From Sphingomonas sp. TREG-RG-20F-R18-01 (GTDB lineage Bacteria > Pseudomonadota > Alphaproteobacteria > Sphingomonadales > Sphingomonadaceae), in the NCBI RefSeq assembly GCF_022662475.1, contig NZ_JAKNQQ010000005.1:186001-250000 (forward strand): a stretch of 64,000 bases of DNA, given 5' to 3'. The notes beneath the pieces were generated by a model that was not told the DNA's origin, did no database searches, and worked only from the letters and a program-made list of their open reading frames with translations. Positions 46,770 through 57,869 of this stretch are shown piece after piece (position 1 is the stretch's first letter; every line of letters begins with the position of its first letter). A program made the translations under genes and the position numbers.

Positions 46770-46832
46770 AATCGCGTCCTACTCCTGCACTCGTTACTCC
46801 CACAACACGCCTACTCCCTCACACCCTAAGCC

Positions 46833-47432
46833 TCACCAACTCCACACCATCCCCGTCTCACTAAACGGCTTGGGCTCCAGCGGCGGGATCGTCGCCGCAT
46901 TCAGTTCGCACTGCCAATACCCCACGTCGATCCAGCGCCCGTCCTTATACCCCGCCTCGCGGAAGAACCCCGCCCGCCGGAACCCGACCGACTCATGCAG
47001 CCGGATCGAATGGTCGTTCGGCAGCGCGATCACTCCGATCGCATGGGTAAACCCCTGCGCGCGCACCGTGTCGATCAGCGCGTCGTACAGCTGCCGCCCG
47101 TTGCCGCGCCCCTGCGTGCCGATCTCGAGATAGACCGTCGTCTCGATCGTGTAGCGATACGCCGGCCGGTCCCGGAACGCCGACGCATAGGCGTAGCCGC
47201 GCACCGGCCCGCCCTCGCCCTCGGTCACGACGAGCCACGGGTAGAGCCCGTTCGACTTGGCCATCCGCGCGCACATCGTCGCGGTGTCGGGCGCGTCGGT
47301 CTCGAACGAGACCGTCCCGCGCTCGACATACGGCCGGTAGATCTCCGCGATCGCCGCCGCATCGTCGAGCGTGGCGGGGCGGATCGCGACGCGGATCGGC
47401 CCGCCCGACGGAACCTCCCGCGGCGCGATCAC
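46833..47432 (-). CDS. GNAT-family N-acetyltransferase (phosphinothricin-acetyltransferase-like)
   Basis: A 199-residue acetyltransferase. The core reads VAIRPATLDDAAAIAEIYRP, then YASAFRDRPAYRYTIETTVY, the acetyl-CoA loop GTQGRGNGRQLYDALID, and LHESVGFRRAGFFREAGYKD. These match Pat/YncA-like enzymes that acetylate phosphinothricin, methionine sulfone or similar amino-acid analogues. The start is GTG at 47432, forming GTGA with the sppA stop, so it is translated after sppA. The real substrate is unknown. Confidence 0.88.
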   Translation of the reverse strand: MIAPREVPSGGPIRVAIRPATLDDAAAIAEIYRPYVERGTVSFETDAPDTATMCARMAKSNGLYPWLVVTEGEGGPVRGYAYASAFRDRPAYRYTIETTVYLEIGTQGRGNGRQLYDALIDTVRAQGFTHAIGVIALPNDHSIRLHESVGFRRAGFFREAGYKDGRWIDVGYWQCELNAATIPPLEPKPFSETGMVWSW

Positions 47433-49327
47433 AGCGCGAACCGTGCGAGCACCAGATCGAGCAGCTTGGCGTCGCCGGGCCGCGGTGCGGTCCCGCCGAT
47501 GCCATCGCATTCGAGGCAGCGCGCCTGGATCGCCGCGCCCGTGCCGATCCGCTTCACGTCGCCCAGCGCCCGCGCGAACACCGCACGACGATCCGCCGCC
47601 ATCCGCGTGAACGCGTCGCCCGCCGAGGCATCGTCATCGTCGCGACCCGACGACAGGATCTGCGCGATCATCATCGCGAACGCGCCCGGCTTCTTCTCGA
47701 GATATTCGGCGTGCACGTCACCCGGCTTCAACCCGGCGCGCTTGGCGGCTTCGTCGATCGCATCCTGCAACCCGCCGAAGCGATCGACCAGCCCGAGCTG
47801 GTGCGCAGTGCCGCCATCCCAGACGCGGCCCTGCCCGATCTCGTTGACGCGCTCGGGCGTCATGTGCCGCGCGTTCGCGACGCGGGTAATGAACTGGCGA
47901 TAGCCGTTCTCGATTCCCGCCTGGAAGATCGTGTCGGTCTCCGGCGTGGTGCCGCCGTAGATATCCGGCTGCCCCGACAGCGGCGTGGTGCGCACCCCGT
48001 CCGAGGTCAGGCCGATCTTCTTGAGCGTGTTCTCGAAGGTCGGGATGATCCCGAAGATGCCGATCGAGCCGGTGATCGTCGTCGGTTCGGCGAAGATCAC
48101 GTCGCCGACGGTCGACACCCAATAGCCGCCCGACGCCGCGAGATTGCCCATCGACACGACGATCGGCAGCTTCTGCGCCTTCGCCTCGATGATCGCGCGG
48201 CGCATGTCCTCGGACGCGAGCGCCGACCCGCCGGGCGAATCGACGCGGACGACGAGCGCCTTGAGGTCCTTCTTGGCGAGGCCCTCGAGCACCAGCTTGG
48301 CGACCGTGTCGCCGCCGACCGAGCCCGCCTTGGACTTGCCGTCGATGATGTCGCCCGCGATCGTCAGCACGCCGATCTTGGCGCCCGCGGTCGGCAGCGG
48401 GTTCGCCGCGACGTAATTGGCAAGCTTGATCGTGTTGAAAGTCCCCGGCGCCTTGCCATTGGGGGTACCCGCGAGCTGCGCGACGCGCTTGCCGAAATCG
48501 AGCCGGGTGCCGAGCTTGTCGACGATCCCCGCCTTGAGGTTGGCCTCGGCGATATTCCCCTGCGCCGCGGTGATGACCGCGCCGGGGGTCGTCAGGAACG
48601 GCTGGAATTTCGCCTTGGGCCGCGCCTTGGCGACGACCTCCTGCCACTGCTGGAACAGCACCTGGTACAGCTTGACGACTTCTTCCTTGGCCTCGGGCGA
48701 GGCTTCGGTGCGCGTGTAAGGCTCGACGAACGACTTGTACTTGCCGACGCGGTAGACGTGCGCGTTGACGCCGAGCTTGTCGATCAGGCCCTTGTAATAG
48801 AGCTGGCTTCCGCCCGGCCCCATGAACAGCGTGCCGCCCATCGGGCTCATCCAGATCTCGCTGGCGTTCGCAGCAAGGCGGTAGCCGCTGTCGGTATAAG
48901 CGGTCGCGTAGGCGAGCACCGGCTTGCCCGTATCGCGCACACGGCGGAGCGCATCGCCAACTTCGGTCAGCGATGCGGGATAGCCGCCCGCGAACGAGTC
49001 GAGATCGAGCACCACCGTCTTGACGCGGTCGTCCTTCGCCGCCTTGTCGAGCGCGCGCACGACGTCGCGCAAGCGATATTCGGGGGTCGACCCGCCGCCG
49101 CCGAGTGCCGCGAACGGGTCGCCGGGCGAGGGCTGCTCGACGATCGGGCCGTCGAGCTTGAGCACCAGCGCGCCATCCTTGATCGCGCCCGCATTGGGTT
49201 TCGCCGCGAGCAGGCCGAACAACAGGCCGAAGAACAGCAGCATGGCGACCAGCACCAGCGCATCCTTGATCCCGACCAAAAGTTTCCAAGCGCCCCGAAC
49301 GAGTTTCACCTGCGCCGCTCCCTGCAA
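47429..49327 (-). CDS. sppA: Signal peptide peptidase SppA, 67K type
   Basis: A membrane-anchored serine protease that degrades cleaved signal peptides in the periplasm. It has 632 residues: an N-terminal anchor at ~19-42 (IKDALVLVAMLLFFGLLFGL), then two tandem S49 domains as in E. coli SppA. The general-base Lys is in RVGKYKSFVEPYTR of the first domain, and the nucleophile Ser in MGNLAASGGYW of the second. The segment after ~570 is a family-atypical tail. The stop overlaps the acetyltransferase start. Confidence 0.95.
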   Translation of the reverse strand: MQGAAQVKLVRGAWKLLVGIKDALVLVAMLLFFGLLFGLLAAKPNAGAIKDGALVLKLDGPIVEQPSPGDPFAALGGGGSTPEYRLRDVVRALDKAAKDDRVKTVVLDLDSFAGGYPASLTEVGDALRRVRDTGKPVLAYATAYTDSGYRLAANASEIWMSPMGGTLFMGPGGSQLYYKGLIDKLGVNAHVYRVGKYKSFVEPYTRTEASPEAKEEVVKLYQVLFQQWQEVVAKARPKAKFQPFLTTPGAVITAAQGNIAEANLKAGIVDKLGTRLDFGKRVAQLAGTPNGKAPGTFNTIKLANYVAANPLPTAGAKIGVLTIAGDIIDGKSKAGSVGGDTVAKLVLEGLAKKDLKALVVRVDSPGGSALASEDMRRAIIEAKAQKLPIVVSMGNLAASGGYWVSTVGDVIFAEPTTITGSIGIFGIIPTFENTLKKIGLTSDGVRTTPLSGQPDIYGGTTPETDTIFQAGIENGYRQFITRVANARHMTPERVNEIGQGRVWDGGTAHQLGLVDRFGGLQDAIDEAAKRAGLKPGDVHAEYLEKKPGAFAMMIAQILSSGRDDDDASAGDAFTRMAADRRAVFARALGDVKRIGTGAAIQARCLECDGIGGTAPRPGDAKLLDLVLARFAL

Positions 49328-49469
49328 ATCGCGGAAAATTACCGCGTACAGCTAGAGCAGCGCTTGGCGCGAGTAAATGCGTGTTAGCGGCGCAACACAG
49401 CTTTTTGGCGCGCGGCTCGGCCCGCCCGCGAATAGGACCGGCTCGCCAGAGAATCGCGGGCAGCCCGTA

Positions 49470-49498
49470 TTGACGATGGCGGGTGGCGTACGCATATG
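49470..49498 (+). promoter_or_regulatory. Probable groESL promoter
   Basis: TTGACG (49470-49475) and CATATG (49493-49498) are separated by 17 bp, a good sigma-70-type layout. Transcription would begin about 49505, at the edge of the CIRCE operator. This is a pattern match only. Confidence 0.55.
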
Positions 49499-49505
49499 CG
49501 CCGTG

Positions 49506-49532
49506 CTGGCACTCACCGCTGGCGAGTGCCAA
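49506..49532. promoter_or_regulatory. CIRCE operator (HrcA binding site)
   Basis: CTGGCACTC, nine bases (ACCGCTGGC), GAGTGCCAA. The arms TGGCACTC/GAGTGCCA are perfectly inverted with the canonical 9-bp gap; the usual arm is TTAGCACTC. Position, 30 bp upstream of groES and just after the promoter, fits repression by HrcA, relieved on heat shock. Confidence 0.92.
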
Positions 49533-49561
49533 CAGCTGTTCATAGAAAAGGGACTCCGCGC

Positions 49562-49849
49562 ATGAACTTTCGTCCGTTGCACGACCGCGTCCTCGTCCGC
49601 CGCGTAGAGGCAGAAGAGAAGACCGCAGGCGGGATCATCATCCCGGAAACCGCCAAGGAAAAGCCGCAGGAAGGCGAAGTCGTCGCCGCCGGCACCGGCG
49701 CGCGTAACGAAGCCGGTGAAATCCACCCGCTCGAAGTCAAGGCCGGCGACAAGGTGCTGTTCGGCAAATGGTCCGGCACCGAAATCAAGATCGACGGCGA
49801 AGACCTTCTGATCATGAAGGAATCGGACATTCTCGGCATCGTTGCCTGA
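49562..49849 (+). CDS. groES: Co-chaperonin GroES
   Basis: The 95-residue lid of the GroEL chamber. [20 protein letters not shown], the mobile-loop region [20 protein letters not shown], and the C-terminal [14 protein letters not shown] are as in the family. ATG at 49562 follows AAAAGGGACT. The gene is first in a bicistron with groEL, 53 bp apart, under CIRCE control. Confidence 0.99.
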   Translation: MNFRPLHDRVLVRRVEAEEKTAGGIIIPETAKEKPQEGEVVAAGTGARNEAGEIHPLEVKAGDKVLFGKWSGTEIKIDGEDLLIMKESDILGIVA

Positions 49850-49896
49850 GTCTTTCCGTAAACGACCTTCACTATCTTCAACTTCTGAAAGGGTAG

Positions 49897-51546
<1,650 letters not shown>

Positions 51547-51636
51547 TCCGGCGGGGCCCGCGCCGACCGCTCGGGCGGCGCGGGTCCTCGCTGGTTCGGC
51601 AGGAACCGACGCCCGGCCGTTCGGCTGGACCAAAGA

Positions 51637-51668
51637 AAGGGCCGGGGGAGCGATCCTTCGGCCCTTTT
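51637..51668 (+). terminator. Rho-independent terminator after groEL
   Basis: AAGGGCCG (51637-51644) pairs with CGGCCCTT (51659-51666), followed by a short T-run (TTTT at 51665-51668). The opposite side is A-rich, so it can also serve the convergent gene at 51688. Confidence 0.8.
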
Positions 51669-51687
51669 CTCGTGCCCTGCGTGCGCG

Positions 51688-52209
51688 TTACTCGCGGTCG
51701 AGCTCCGGCGTATCGGCGATCGCGGCAGCGGTTGGCGCCGCCGGCGTACCGCAGCGCTTCATCCGGCCGATGCCCTTGAGATAGGCACGCCGGATCGAGC
51801 CCGCATAGACCGCCGCCTCGGCGCGGCGCTGTTCCTTGTCTGCGCCCGTGATGACCCGGACGATCCCGAGCCCCGGGATCAGCGAGTTGACCGCAGTCCG
51901 CGCCGCAACGGCTGCAACTGCCGACCCCTCCCCCTTCGCGCGCCGCGCCGAATCCGCGTCGGGTCCGAGCGCGGCCTCCAGGCGGCGCACTTCGGCAAGG
52001 ATGGCCGAACAGCTGCCGGTATTTGCCCCCGAATAGGGTGCCGATGCCGCGAGCTGGAGCACCGCCGGGATTTTCTGGTTCTTCAGTCGCGTATCGCGCA
52101 GCGGTTGGGTGATCGCGCGTCCCACGCTGTCCTGGCCACCCGCCGAAGCCATCGTCGGGCTTATCGCCATCACCGTCGCCAGGACGAGGGTTGCCACACC
52201 ATGCCGCAT
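51688..52209 (-). CDS. Secreted protein of unknown function
   Basis: A 173-residue protein. A signal peptide runs over residues 1-~23 (MRHGVATLVLATVMAISPTM, cut after ASA). The mature chain has no family I recognise. It contains an Ala-rich helix around AEVRRLEAALGPDADSARRA, then a Gly/Val segment (NSLIPGLGIVRVITGADKEQ) that could be a membrane or glycine-zipper stretch. Two cysteines (SCSA and KRCG) may pair. ATG at 52209 was chosen because GGAG lies nine bases upstream; the ATG three codons earlier would abut it. Confidence 0.68.
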   Translation of the reverse strand: MRHGVATLVLATVMAISPTMASAGGQDSVGRAITQPLRDTRLKNQKIPAVLQLAASAPYSGANTGSCSAILAEVRRLEAALGPDADSARRAKGEGSAVAAVAARTAVNSLIPGLGIVRVITGADKEQRRAEAAVYAGSIRRAYLKGIGRMKRCGTPAAPTAAAIADTPELDRE

Positions 52210-52412
52210 CGCTGTCATCTCCAAAGGGTGCACGCAGAAAGCGCCGCCTCGGGAATTGTTCCGTATGCGGTATAACCCGCGCGCCCTCGCGGAACGGCCT
52301 ACCATGAGCCAAGGCCCTGGTGACCGTCACGCCAGCGTCATGAACGGACGCTAGCGGACCAGAGCCACGGAAAGATTGGGAAAAGCCAATCTTCGTGCGG
52401 GGGAAATTCAAC

Positions 52413-55193
52413 ATGTTCGGACATTTCCGGACGCGTACGGTCGCGTCCACTGCAACGCTTTGCGCAGCCTTGCTCGGCTCCACTGCCTTCCCGGCCCTTG
52501 CCGCGGACGTCGCCGGCCGGGTCGTGGATCCGGTCACCGGCAACGCGCTGCCCGGCGCCACCGTTTCGGCCGGCGGTCGCACCGCAATTGCCGACGATGA
52601 CGGGATGTTCGTGATCCGCGATCTTCCCGCCGGCCCGGTCGAGCTTACCTTCCGCTATGTCGGATATCCCATCGCGACCCGCAGCGCGGTATCCAGCGAT
52701 GCGCCGTCGGTCGTTGCCTTCCGCCTGGAGGCGCCGAATGCCGATCCCGTCGGCAAGGACATCGTCGTCACCGGCCAGCGCGCCGCGGATCGCCGCGCCT
52801 TGCAGGCCAAGCGGACGGCGAACGTCATTCAGGATACGCTCAACGCCAATGACGTCGGCAAGCTGCCCGACCAGAATGTCGCCGAGGCGGTTCGACGTCT
52901 GCCCGGCATCTCGGTCGCGAACGATCAGGGCGAAGGGCGCTATGTCATCATCCGCGGCGCCAACCCCAATCTCGCCAACGTCACGATCAACGGCCAGACG
53001 GCGCCAGCGCCCGAGCCCGAGGGGCGGCAGGTCAAGCTCGACGACATCCCCTCGTCGCTGATCGGGTCGGTCACGGTGGTCAAATCGCTGACCGCCGACC
53101 GCGACGCCAATGCCATCGCAGGCCAGGTCGACATCACGACCCTGACCGCCTTCGACCGGACCCGTGCCTTTGCCAATGCGCGGATCGCCAACGGGTATAA
53201 CACTCTCAACAGCCGCAACCCCTATGAGGGGGACATCACCGCGGGCACGCGCTTCGGGGCGGGCAAGACCTTCGGGATCGTCCTATCGGGAAATTACTCG
53301 CGCCGTCCGATCGAGTCCGAGAATCTGCAGGGGTCATCGGCGTGGAAGACCGTCAACGGCGTCGCCGTTCCGGACGATTATCGCCTGCGCGACTATAATC
53401 TCACCCGCACTCGCTACGGTCTGGTCGGCAATTTCGACTGGCGGCCGAACGCGACCACCAGCGTCTATCTCCGCACGCTCTATTCGGCGTTCAAGGATCA
53501 CGAGACGCGCGACCAGTTCCGCATCGAGATCCCGCAGACGGCGACGGTCGCGGCAGGGGGTACGTTCAGTTCGCGCGGCACACGCTTCCTGCGGTTGCGC
53601 AACGAGGACGATTCGACCTTCACCGGCCAGCTTGGCGGGAAGGTCGGGCTGGGCGGGTCGCAGCTCGAGGTCAGCGGCACCTATAGCAAGGCGCTCAAAA
53701 AGGACCCGCTGCGCTCGGAATATTCGTTCCGCACCGGCAGCACCGCGCTGACCGGTCTGTCGCTCGACCTCGCCGACACGCTGTTCAAGGTCAATACCGC
53801 CAATGCGACGCCGAACACGCCCGCCTTGTTCAGCGGCTACCGGGTCAATTACGACCGCCGCCGCGCCGCGGAAAACCTGTACCAGGCGCGTGCCGACCTG
53901 ACCGTCCCGATCGCCTTCGGGGACGACAGCGCGATCAAGATCGGCGGCAAGTTCCAGCAAACCGACAAAACCAACAACCGGGATTTTCAGCAATATAATC
54001 TGACCGCGGGCAACCTCGCGACCACCGGCGCCTCCAGCAACGACGGCAGCACCATCTATGACGGGCGTTATGCGGTGGGTCCGCGGATCGACTATGACCG
54101 GGCGCAGACCTATTACACGGTCACCAACCCGGGCGCGCGGACGCTCGACGTCGCGGGCAGCCTCGCCAACTCGCTGGTCAACGATTACGACCTGAGCGAG
54201 AAAGTCTATGCCGGCTATGTCATGGGCACGGTCAAGCTCGACCGGTTCACGATCGTGCCGGGTGTCCGCGTCGAGCACACCGACGGGACGTACAAGGGCA
54301 AGGCGTTCACCACGGCCTCCACCGCGACGCAGGGGTTCAACGTCGTCAACAGCCGCAAATATACCGATGTCTTTCCCGACCTGAACGTCCGGTTCGATGC
54401 GTCGAACCGACTGGTGCTGCGGGCGGCGGCAACCACCGCGATCGGCCGGCCCAATTATGCCGACCTTGCGCCCTACACGAGCGTATCGGACACGACGCTC
54501 AACAAGGGCGTGGTCGCGCTCGGCAATCCCGATCTCAAGCCGTACAAGGCGGTCGCGGGGGATCTGTCGGCGGAATATTATCTGCCCGGCCAGGGGATTC
54601 TGTCGATCGCCGCCTTCTACAAGCATCTCGACGACCCGATCTTCACCGCCGGCGTCAACCGCGCCGGCAGCTTCGGAGGCATCACCTTCACCAGCGCGCT
54701 GGTGACCCAGCCGCTCAACGCACGGAGTGCCGAACTGTACGGGGTCGAGGCGAACCTGCAGACGCAGCTGCAATTCCTCCCCGCGCCGCTGGACGGCCTC
54801 GGTATCTCGGGCAATTTCACCTATACCGACGGGTCGGCGCGCGGCGTGCCCAACCGGGCGGACAAGGTGCCCAATTTCCTCCAGTCGAAATACATCGGCA
54901 CGGCGCAGATCTTCTACGAGAAATACGGCCTGACCGCGCGGCTGGCCTATACCTATCGGTCGCAATATCTCGACACGCTGGGGGATTCGACCGCCACCGA
55001 CCAATATACCGCCGAGAACAATTCGCTCGATGCACGCATCGGCTTCTCGCCGGTCAAGGCCTACACGCTGTTCTTCGAGGCGAGCAATCTGCTCGATTCC
55101 CCCTGGCGCCGGTTTCAGGCGGTCAAGACCCAGCTGATCGAGAACGAACGCTATCGCCAGAGCTTTCGCGTCGGCGTCCAGTTGGCGTTCTGA
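52413..55193 (+). CDS. TonB-dependent outer-membrane receptor
   Basis: A 926-residue receptor. Signal peptide ~1-31 (ends FPALAADV). Then comes a carboxypeptidase-regulatory-like N-terminal extension (residues ~32-105; GRVVDPVTGNALPGATVSAG, then VIRDLPAGPVELTFRYVGYP). A TonB-box-like DIVVTGQR is followed by a plug (LPDQNVAEAVRRLPGISVAN, YVIIRGANPNLANVTINGQT) and a beta barrel ending in VGVQLAF. The type resembles the large TonB-Xanth-Caul group that takes up plant-derived glycans or siderophores. Ligand unknown. ATG at 52413 follows GGGGGAAA. Confidence 0.93.
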   Translation: MFGHFRTRTVASTATLCAALLGSTAFPALAADVAGRVVDPVTGNALPGATVSAGGRTAIADDDGMFVIRDLPAGPVELTFRYVGYPIATRSAVSSDAPSVVAFRLEAPNADPVGKDIVVTGQRAADRRALQAKRTANVIQDTLNANDVGKLPDQNVAEAVRRLPGISVANDQGEGRYVIIRGANPNLANVTINGQTAPAPEPEGRQVKLDDIPSSLIGSVTVVKSLTADRDANAIAGQVDITTLTAFDRTRAFANARIANGYNTLNSRNPYEGDITAGTRFGAGKTFGIVLSGNYSRRPIESENLQGSSAWKTVNGVAVPDDYRLRDYNLTRTRYGLVGNFDWRPNATTSVYLRTLYSAFKDHETRDQFRIEIPQTATVAAGGTFSSRGTRFLRLRNEDDSTFTGQLGGKVGLGGSQLEVSGTYSKALKKDPLRSEYSFRTGSTALTGLSLDLADTLFKVNTANATPNTPALFSGYRVNYDRRRAAENLYQARADLTVPIAFGDDSAIKIGGKFQQTDKTNNRDFQQYNLTAGNLATTGASSNDGSTIYDGRYAVGPRIDYDRAQTYYTVTNPGARTLDVAGSLANSLVNDYDLSEKVYAGYVMGTVKLDRFTIVPGVRVEHTDGTYKGKAFTTASTATQGFNVVNSRKYTDVFPDLNVRFDASNRLVLRAAATTAIGRPNYADLAPYTSVSDTTLNKGVVALGNPDLKPYKAVAGDLSAEYYLPGQGILSIAAFYKHLDDPIFTAGVNRAGSFGGITFTSALVTQPLNARSAELYGVEANLQTQLQFLPAPLDGLGISGNFTYTDGSARGVPNRADKVPNFLQSKYIGTAQIFYEKYGLTARLAYTYRSQYLDTLGDSTATDQYTAENNSLDARIGFSPVKAYTLFFEASNLLDSPWRRFQAVKTQLIENERYRQSFRVGVQLAF

Positions 55194-55200
55194 CCGGCCA

Positions 55201-55226
55201 CCCCCCCGCCGCGACCGGCGGGGGTT
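55201..55226. terminator. Hairpin between TonB receptor and manC, likely terminator
   Basis: CCCCCGCC, GCGACC loop, GGCGGGGG, then TTTGG. A strong GC stem with only three T residues. It lies 8 bp after the receptor stop and 13 bp before the convergent manC stop, so it may end both. Confidence 0.55.
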
Positions 55227-55238
55227 TGGCATGCGCGA

Positions 55239-56300
55239 TCAGCGCTTCATCGCCTCGATCAGCGCCTTGACCTCCTGGCTGCGCCCGCGCGGCAGGATCA
55301 GGATGTCGCTGCCGCTCGCCACGACGATCAGATCCTCGACCCCGACCAGCGCGATCCGCGCACCGTCGCTGCGCACCAGGCAGTTCTTGGTGTCGATGGC
55401 GATCACCTCGCCATCGCCTTGTCCCGCATGCGTGTTGCCGTCCGCGTCGCGATCGCTGATCTCGTGCAGCGCATCCCAGCTTCCCAGGTCGCTCCAGCCC
55501 ATGCTGACCGGGACTACCGCGACCTTCTCGGCCTTTTCCATGACCGCATAGTCGATCGAGTCCGACGGGGCCGCGGCAAAGGCGTCGGCGTCGGGAAACA
55601 CGCGCGTGCCGTCGTGACGCGCGCTTTCCATCGCCTTCTGGCAGGCGCCGAGCATCTCGGGCGCATGAGTTGCCAGCGCGTTCAGATAGGCGTCCGCGCG
55701 AAACAGGAAGATCCCGCCGTTCCACGCATGATCGCCCGCTGCGAGCATGGCTTCGGCAGCGTCGCGCGGCGGCTTTTCGACAAATTTCGCGACGCGGTGG
55801 ACGCCGCCTGCAATCTCCTCGCCCATCCGGATCCAGCCATAGCCCGTCTCGGGCGCATGCGGATCGATCCCGAAGGTCACCAGCCACCCATCCTGGACGA
55901 GCGGCAACGCCGCCTGGATCGCCGCATGAAAGGCCGGAACGTCGAGGATGACGTGATCCGACGGCATCACCAGCAACGGCGCGTCGCCTGGCGCCGCCAG
56001 CGCGGCGAGCGCGATCGCGGGTGCCGTATTGCGGCCGACCGGCTCCAGGATCAGCGCTTGCGGTGCCGCGGTCACCGCCTGCAGCTGCGCCTCCACCAGA
56101 TCGGCATGGCGCGCGTTCGCGACGACGATCGACGCGGCGAACCCGCCGCCCTGCGCGCGCTGCGCTGTCAGCTGGAGCATGGTATCCTCCGCGGTCAGCG
56201 CAAGCATCTGCTTGGGCATCTCGGGCGTCGACATTGGCCACAGTCGGGTTCCCGATCCGCCCGAGAGGATGACGGGAACGATCGGCGTGGTCTGCGGCAT
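55239..56300 (-). CDS. manC: Mannose-1-phosphate guanylyltransferase
   Basis: Makes GDP-mannose from GTP and mannose-1-phosphate. It has 353 residues. The nucleotide motif VPVILSGGSGTRLWPMS, then MPKQMLALT, VMPSDHVI, TFGIDPHAPETGYGWI, KFVEKP and WNGGIFLFRA are all diagnostic. The C-terminal cupin isomerase domain of bifunctional AlgA/ManC is absent, so it is a guanylyltransferase only. It is divergent from the XrtA-linked sugar transferase and would feed mannose to that polysaccharide or to the GH130/GT4 pair. Confidence 0.94.
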   Translation of the reverse strand: MPQTTPIVPVILSGGSGTRLWPMSTPEMPKQMLALTAEDTMLQLTAQRAQGGGFAASIVVANARHADLVEAQLQAVTAAPQALILEPVGRNTAPAIALAALAAPGDAPLLVMPSDHVILDVPAFHAAIQAALPLVQDGWLVTFGIDPHAPETGYGWIRMGEEIAGGVHRVAKFVEKPPRDAAEAMLAAGDHAWNGGIFLFRADAYLNALATHAPEMLGACQKAMESARHDGTRVFPDADAFAAAPSDSIDYAVMEKAEKVAVVPVSMGWSDLGSWDALHEISDRDADGNTHAGQGDGEVIAIDTKNCLVRSDGARIALVGVEDLIVVASGSDILILPRGRSQEVKALIEAMKR

Positions 56301-56476
56301 GCGAATGACTCCTTGTTACCCCGCTGTAGCGTGCGGAGCTGCGCTTGGTAACTGCCCTGGATCAACCGCGATCCAGGGCCTTCAGCCTTTCTTTGCCAAT
56401 TTCTGCGACAGCCGCATCCTATCGTCGGCGGTGTTGCAGCCGGCGCTGCCAATTTGGCGGACAGGGTGCGCGCGCG

Positions 56477-57865
56477 ATGATCAGGCTGTTCAAACACTAT
56501 ATCCCGAATGCGGTCCTGCTGCTCGGCCTGTTTGACGTCTGTCTGCTGATCGTGGCGGGCGAGCTGGGGTACACGCTTCGCATGGGGCAGCTTGGCCTGC
56601 CGGTACTGCCGATGGCGGGACGGGTCCCCCAGTTGGTGACGTTTGCCGGTAGCGTCGAACTCGCGATGATCGCGGTCGGTGTCTATGGCGCGAGTGCGCT
56701 CCAGTCGCTGCGCCACGCCACGGCGCGGCTGCTCGTCGCGGTTTCGCTCGGCACGATCTTCCTTAGCGTCATCTATTTCGCCTTGCCGACGATCACGTTC
56801 TGGCGGTCCAACCTGCTCTATTCGATGATGATCGCCGCGGTTCTGCTGATCGCGCTGCGGATCCTGCTGGGCAAGACGCTGGGCGGCCAGGTGTTCAAGC
56901 GACGGGTCGTCGTGCTGGGCGCGGGCGCGCGGGCGGCGCGGCTGAAGGCCCTGTCGCAGGTGCCAGGATCGGGGTTCGTCGTCGTCGGCTACGTCTCGAT
57001 GAGCGAAAGCGCGCGCGTGATTCCGGAGGCGATCGCCCGCGACGCGATCTACAATCTTGCCGACCATGTCGTCCTGCTCAACGCCAGCGAAGTGGTGCTC
57101 GCGCTCGAGGAACGCCGCAACGCCCTGCCGCTGAAGGATCTGTTGCGCATCAAGACCACCGGGGTCCACGTCAACGAAATCTCGACATTCCTCGAACGCG
57201 AAACCGGACGCGTCGACCTGCAGAGCGTCAATCCCAGCTGGTTGATCTTCTCCGACGGGTTTTCCTCCGGTCGCATGCTGTCGTCGATGTTCAAGCGCCT
57301 GTTCGACATCGCGGCGAGCATCATCCTGCTCACGCTGACCCTGCCGCTGATCCTGATCGTCGCGCTGTCGATCAAGCTCGAAAGCAAGGGCCCCGCCTTC
57401 TATCGCCAACGGCGCGTCGGGCTGTATCACGTCGGCTTCGACTGTATCAAACTGCGGTCGATGCGCCAGGATGCGGAAGTCGCGGGAACGGCCGTGTGGG
57501 CCGAGAAGAACGATCCCCGGATCACGCGGATTGGCCGCATCATCCGCAAGGTCCGGATCGACGAACTGCCGCAGACCTGGTCGGTGCTGAAGGGCGAGAT
57601 GAGCTTCGTCGGCCCCCGCCCCGAACGCCCGCAGTTCGTCGACGATCTCGAGCAGCAACTGCCATATTATGCCGAGCGCCACATGGTGAAGCCGGGGATC
57701 ACCGGCTGGGCGCAGATCAACTATCCCTATGGCGCATCGATCGAGGATGCCCGGCAGAAGCTGGAATATGATCTCTATTATGCCAAGAACTACTCTCCGT
57801 TCCTCGATCTGCTGATCCTGCTGCAGACGATCCGCGTCGTGCTCTGGCCCGAGGGCGCGCGCTGA
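56477..57865 (+). CDS. PEP-CTERM/XrtA-system sugar transferase (TIGR03013 type)
   Basis: A 462-residue priming glycosyltransferase for the exopolysaccharide linked to exosortase XrtA. The N-terminal half has four membrane helices and a Rossmann-like CoA-binding-type domain (RRVVVLGAGARAARLKALSQ). The C-terminal half is a bacterial sugar transferase: RLFDIAASIILLTLTLPLIL, then FYRQRRVGLYHVGFDCIKLR, RIDELPQTWSVLKGEMSFVG and PRPERP. ATG at 56477 (MIRLFKHYIPN) begins the conserved part. It is followed 4 bp later by prsK. Confidence 0.93.
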   Translation: MIRLFKHYIPNAVLLLGLFDVCLLIVAGELGYTLRMGQLGLPVLPMAGRVPQLVTFAGSVELAMIAVGVYGASALQSLRHATARLLVAVSLGTIFLSVIYFALPTITFWRSNLLYSMMIAAVLLIALRILLGKTLGGQVFKRRVVVLGAGARAARLKALSQVPGSGFVVVGYVSMSESARVIPEAIARDAIYNLADHVVLLNASEVVLALEERRNALPLKDLLRIKTTGVHVNEISTFLERETGRVDLQSVNPSWLIFSDGFSSGRMLSSMFKRLFDIAASIILLTLTLPLILIVALSIKLESKGPAFYRQRRVGLYHVGFDCIKLRSMRQDAEVAGTAVWAEKNDPRITRIGRIIRKVRIDELPQTWSVLKGEMSFVGPRPERPQFVDDLEQQLPYYAERHMVKPGITGWAQINYPYGASIEDARQKLEYDLYYAKNYSPFLDLLILLQTIRVVLWPEGAR

Positions 57866-57869
57866 CGTC

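Noticed and set aside
53334..55232. Minus-strand 632-codon frame opposite the TonB receptor
   Set aside because: Arg/Gly/Asp-rich shadow translation; the receptor on the plus strand has signal peptide, plug and barrel.
56452..56468. Sigma-54 promoter (TGGC...TGC) ahead of the XrtA sugar transferase
   Set aside because: GG and GC have the right 12-bp distance, but only part of the consensus matches and the site is 9 bp from the start codon, too close for a leader.
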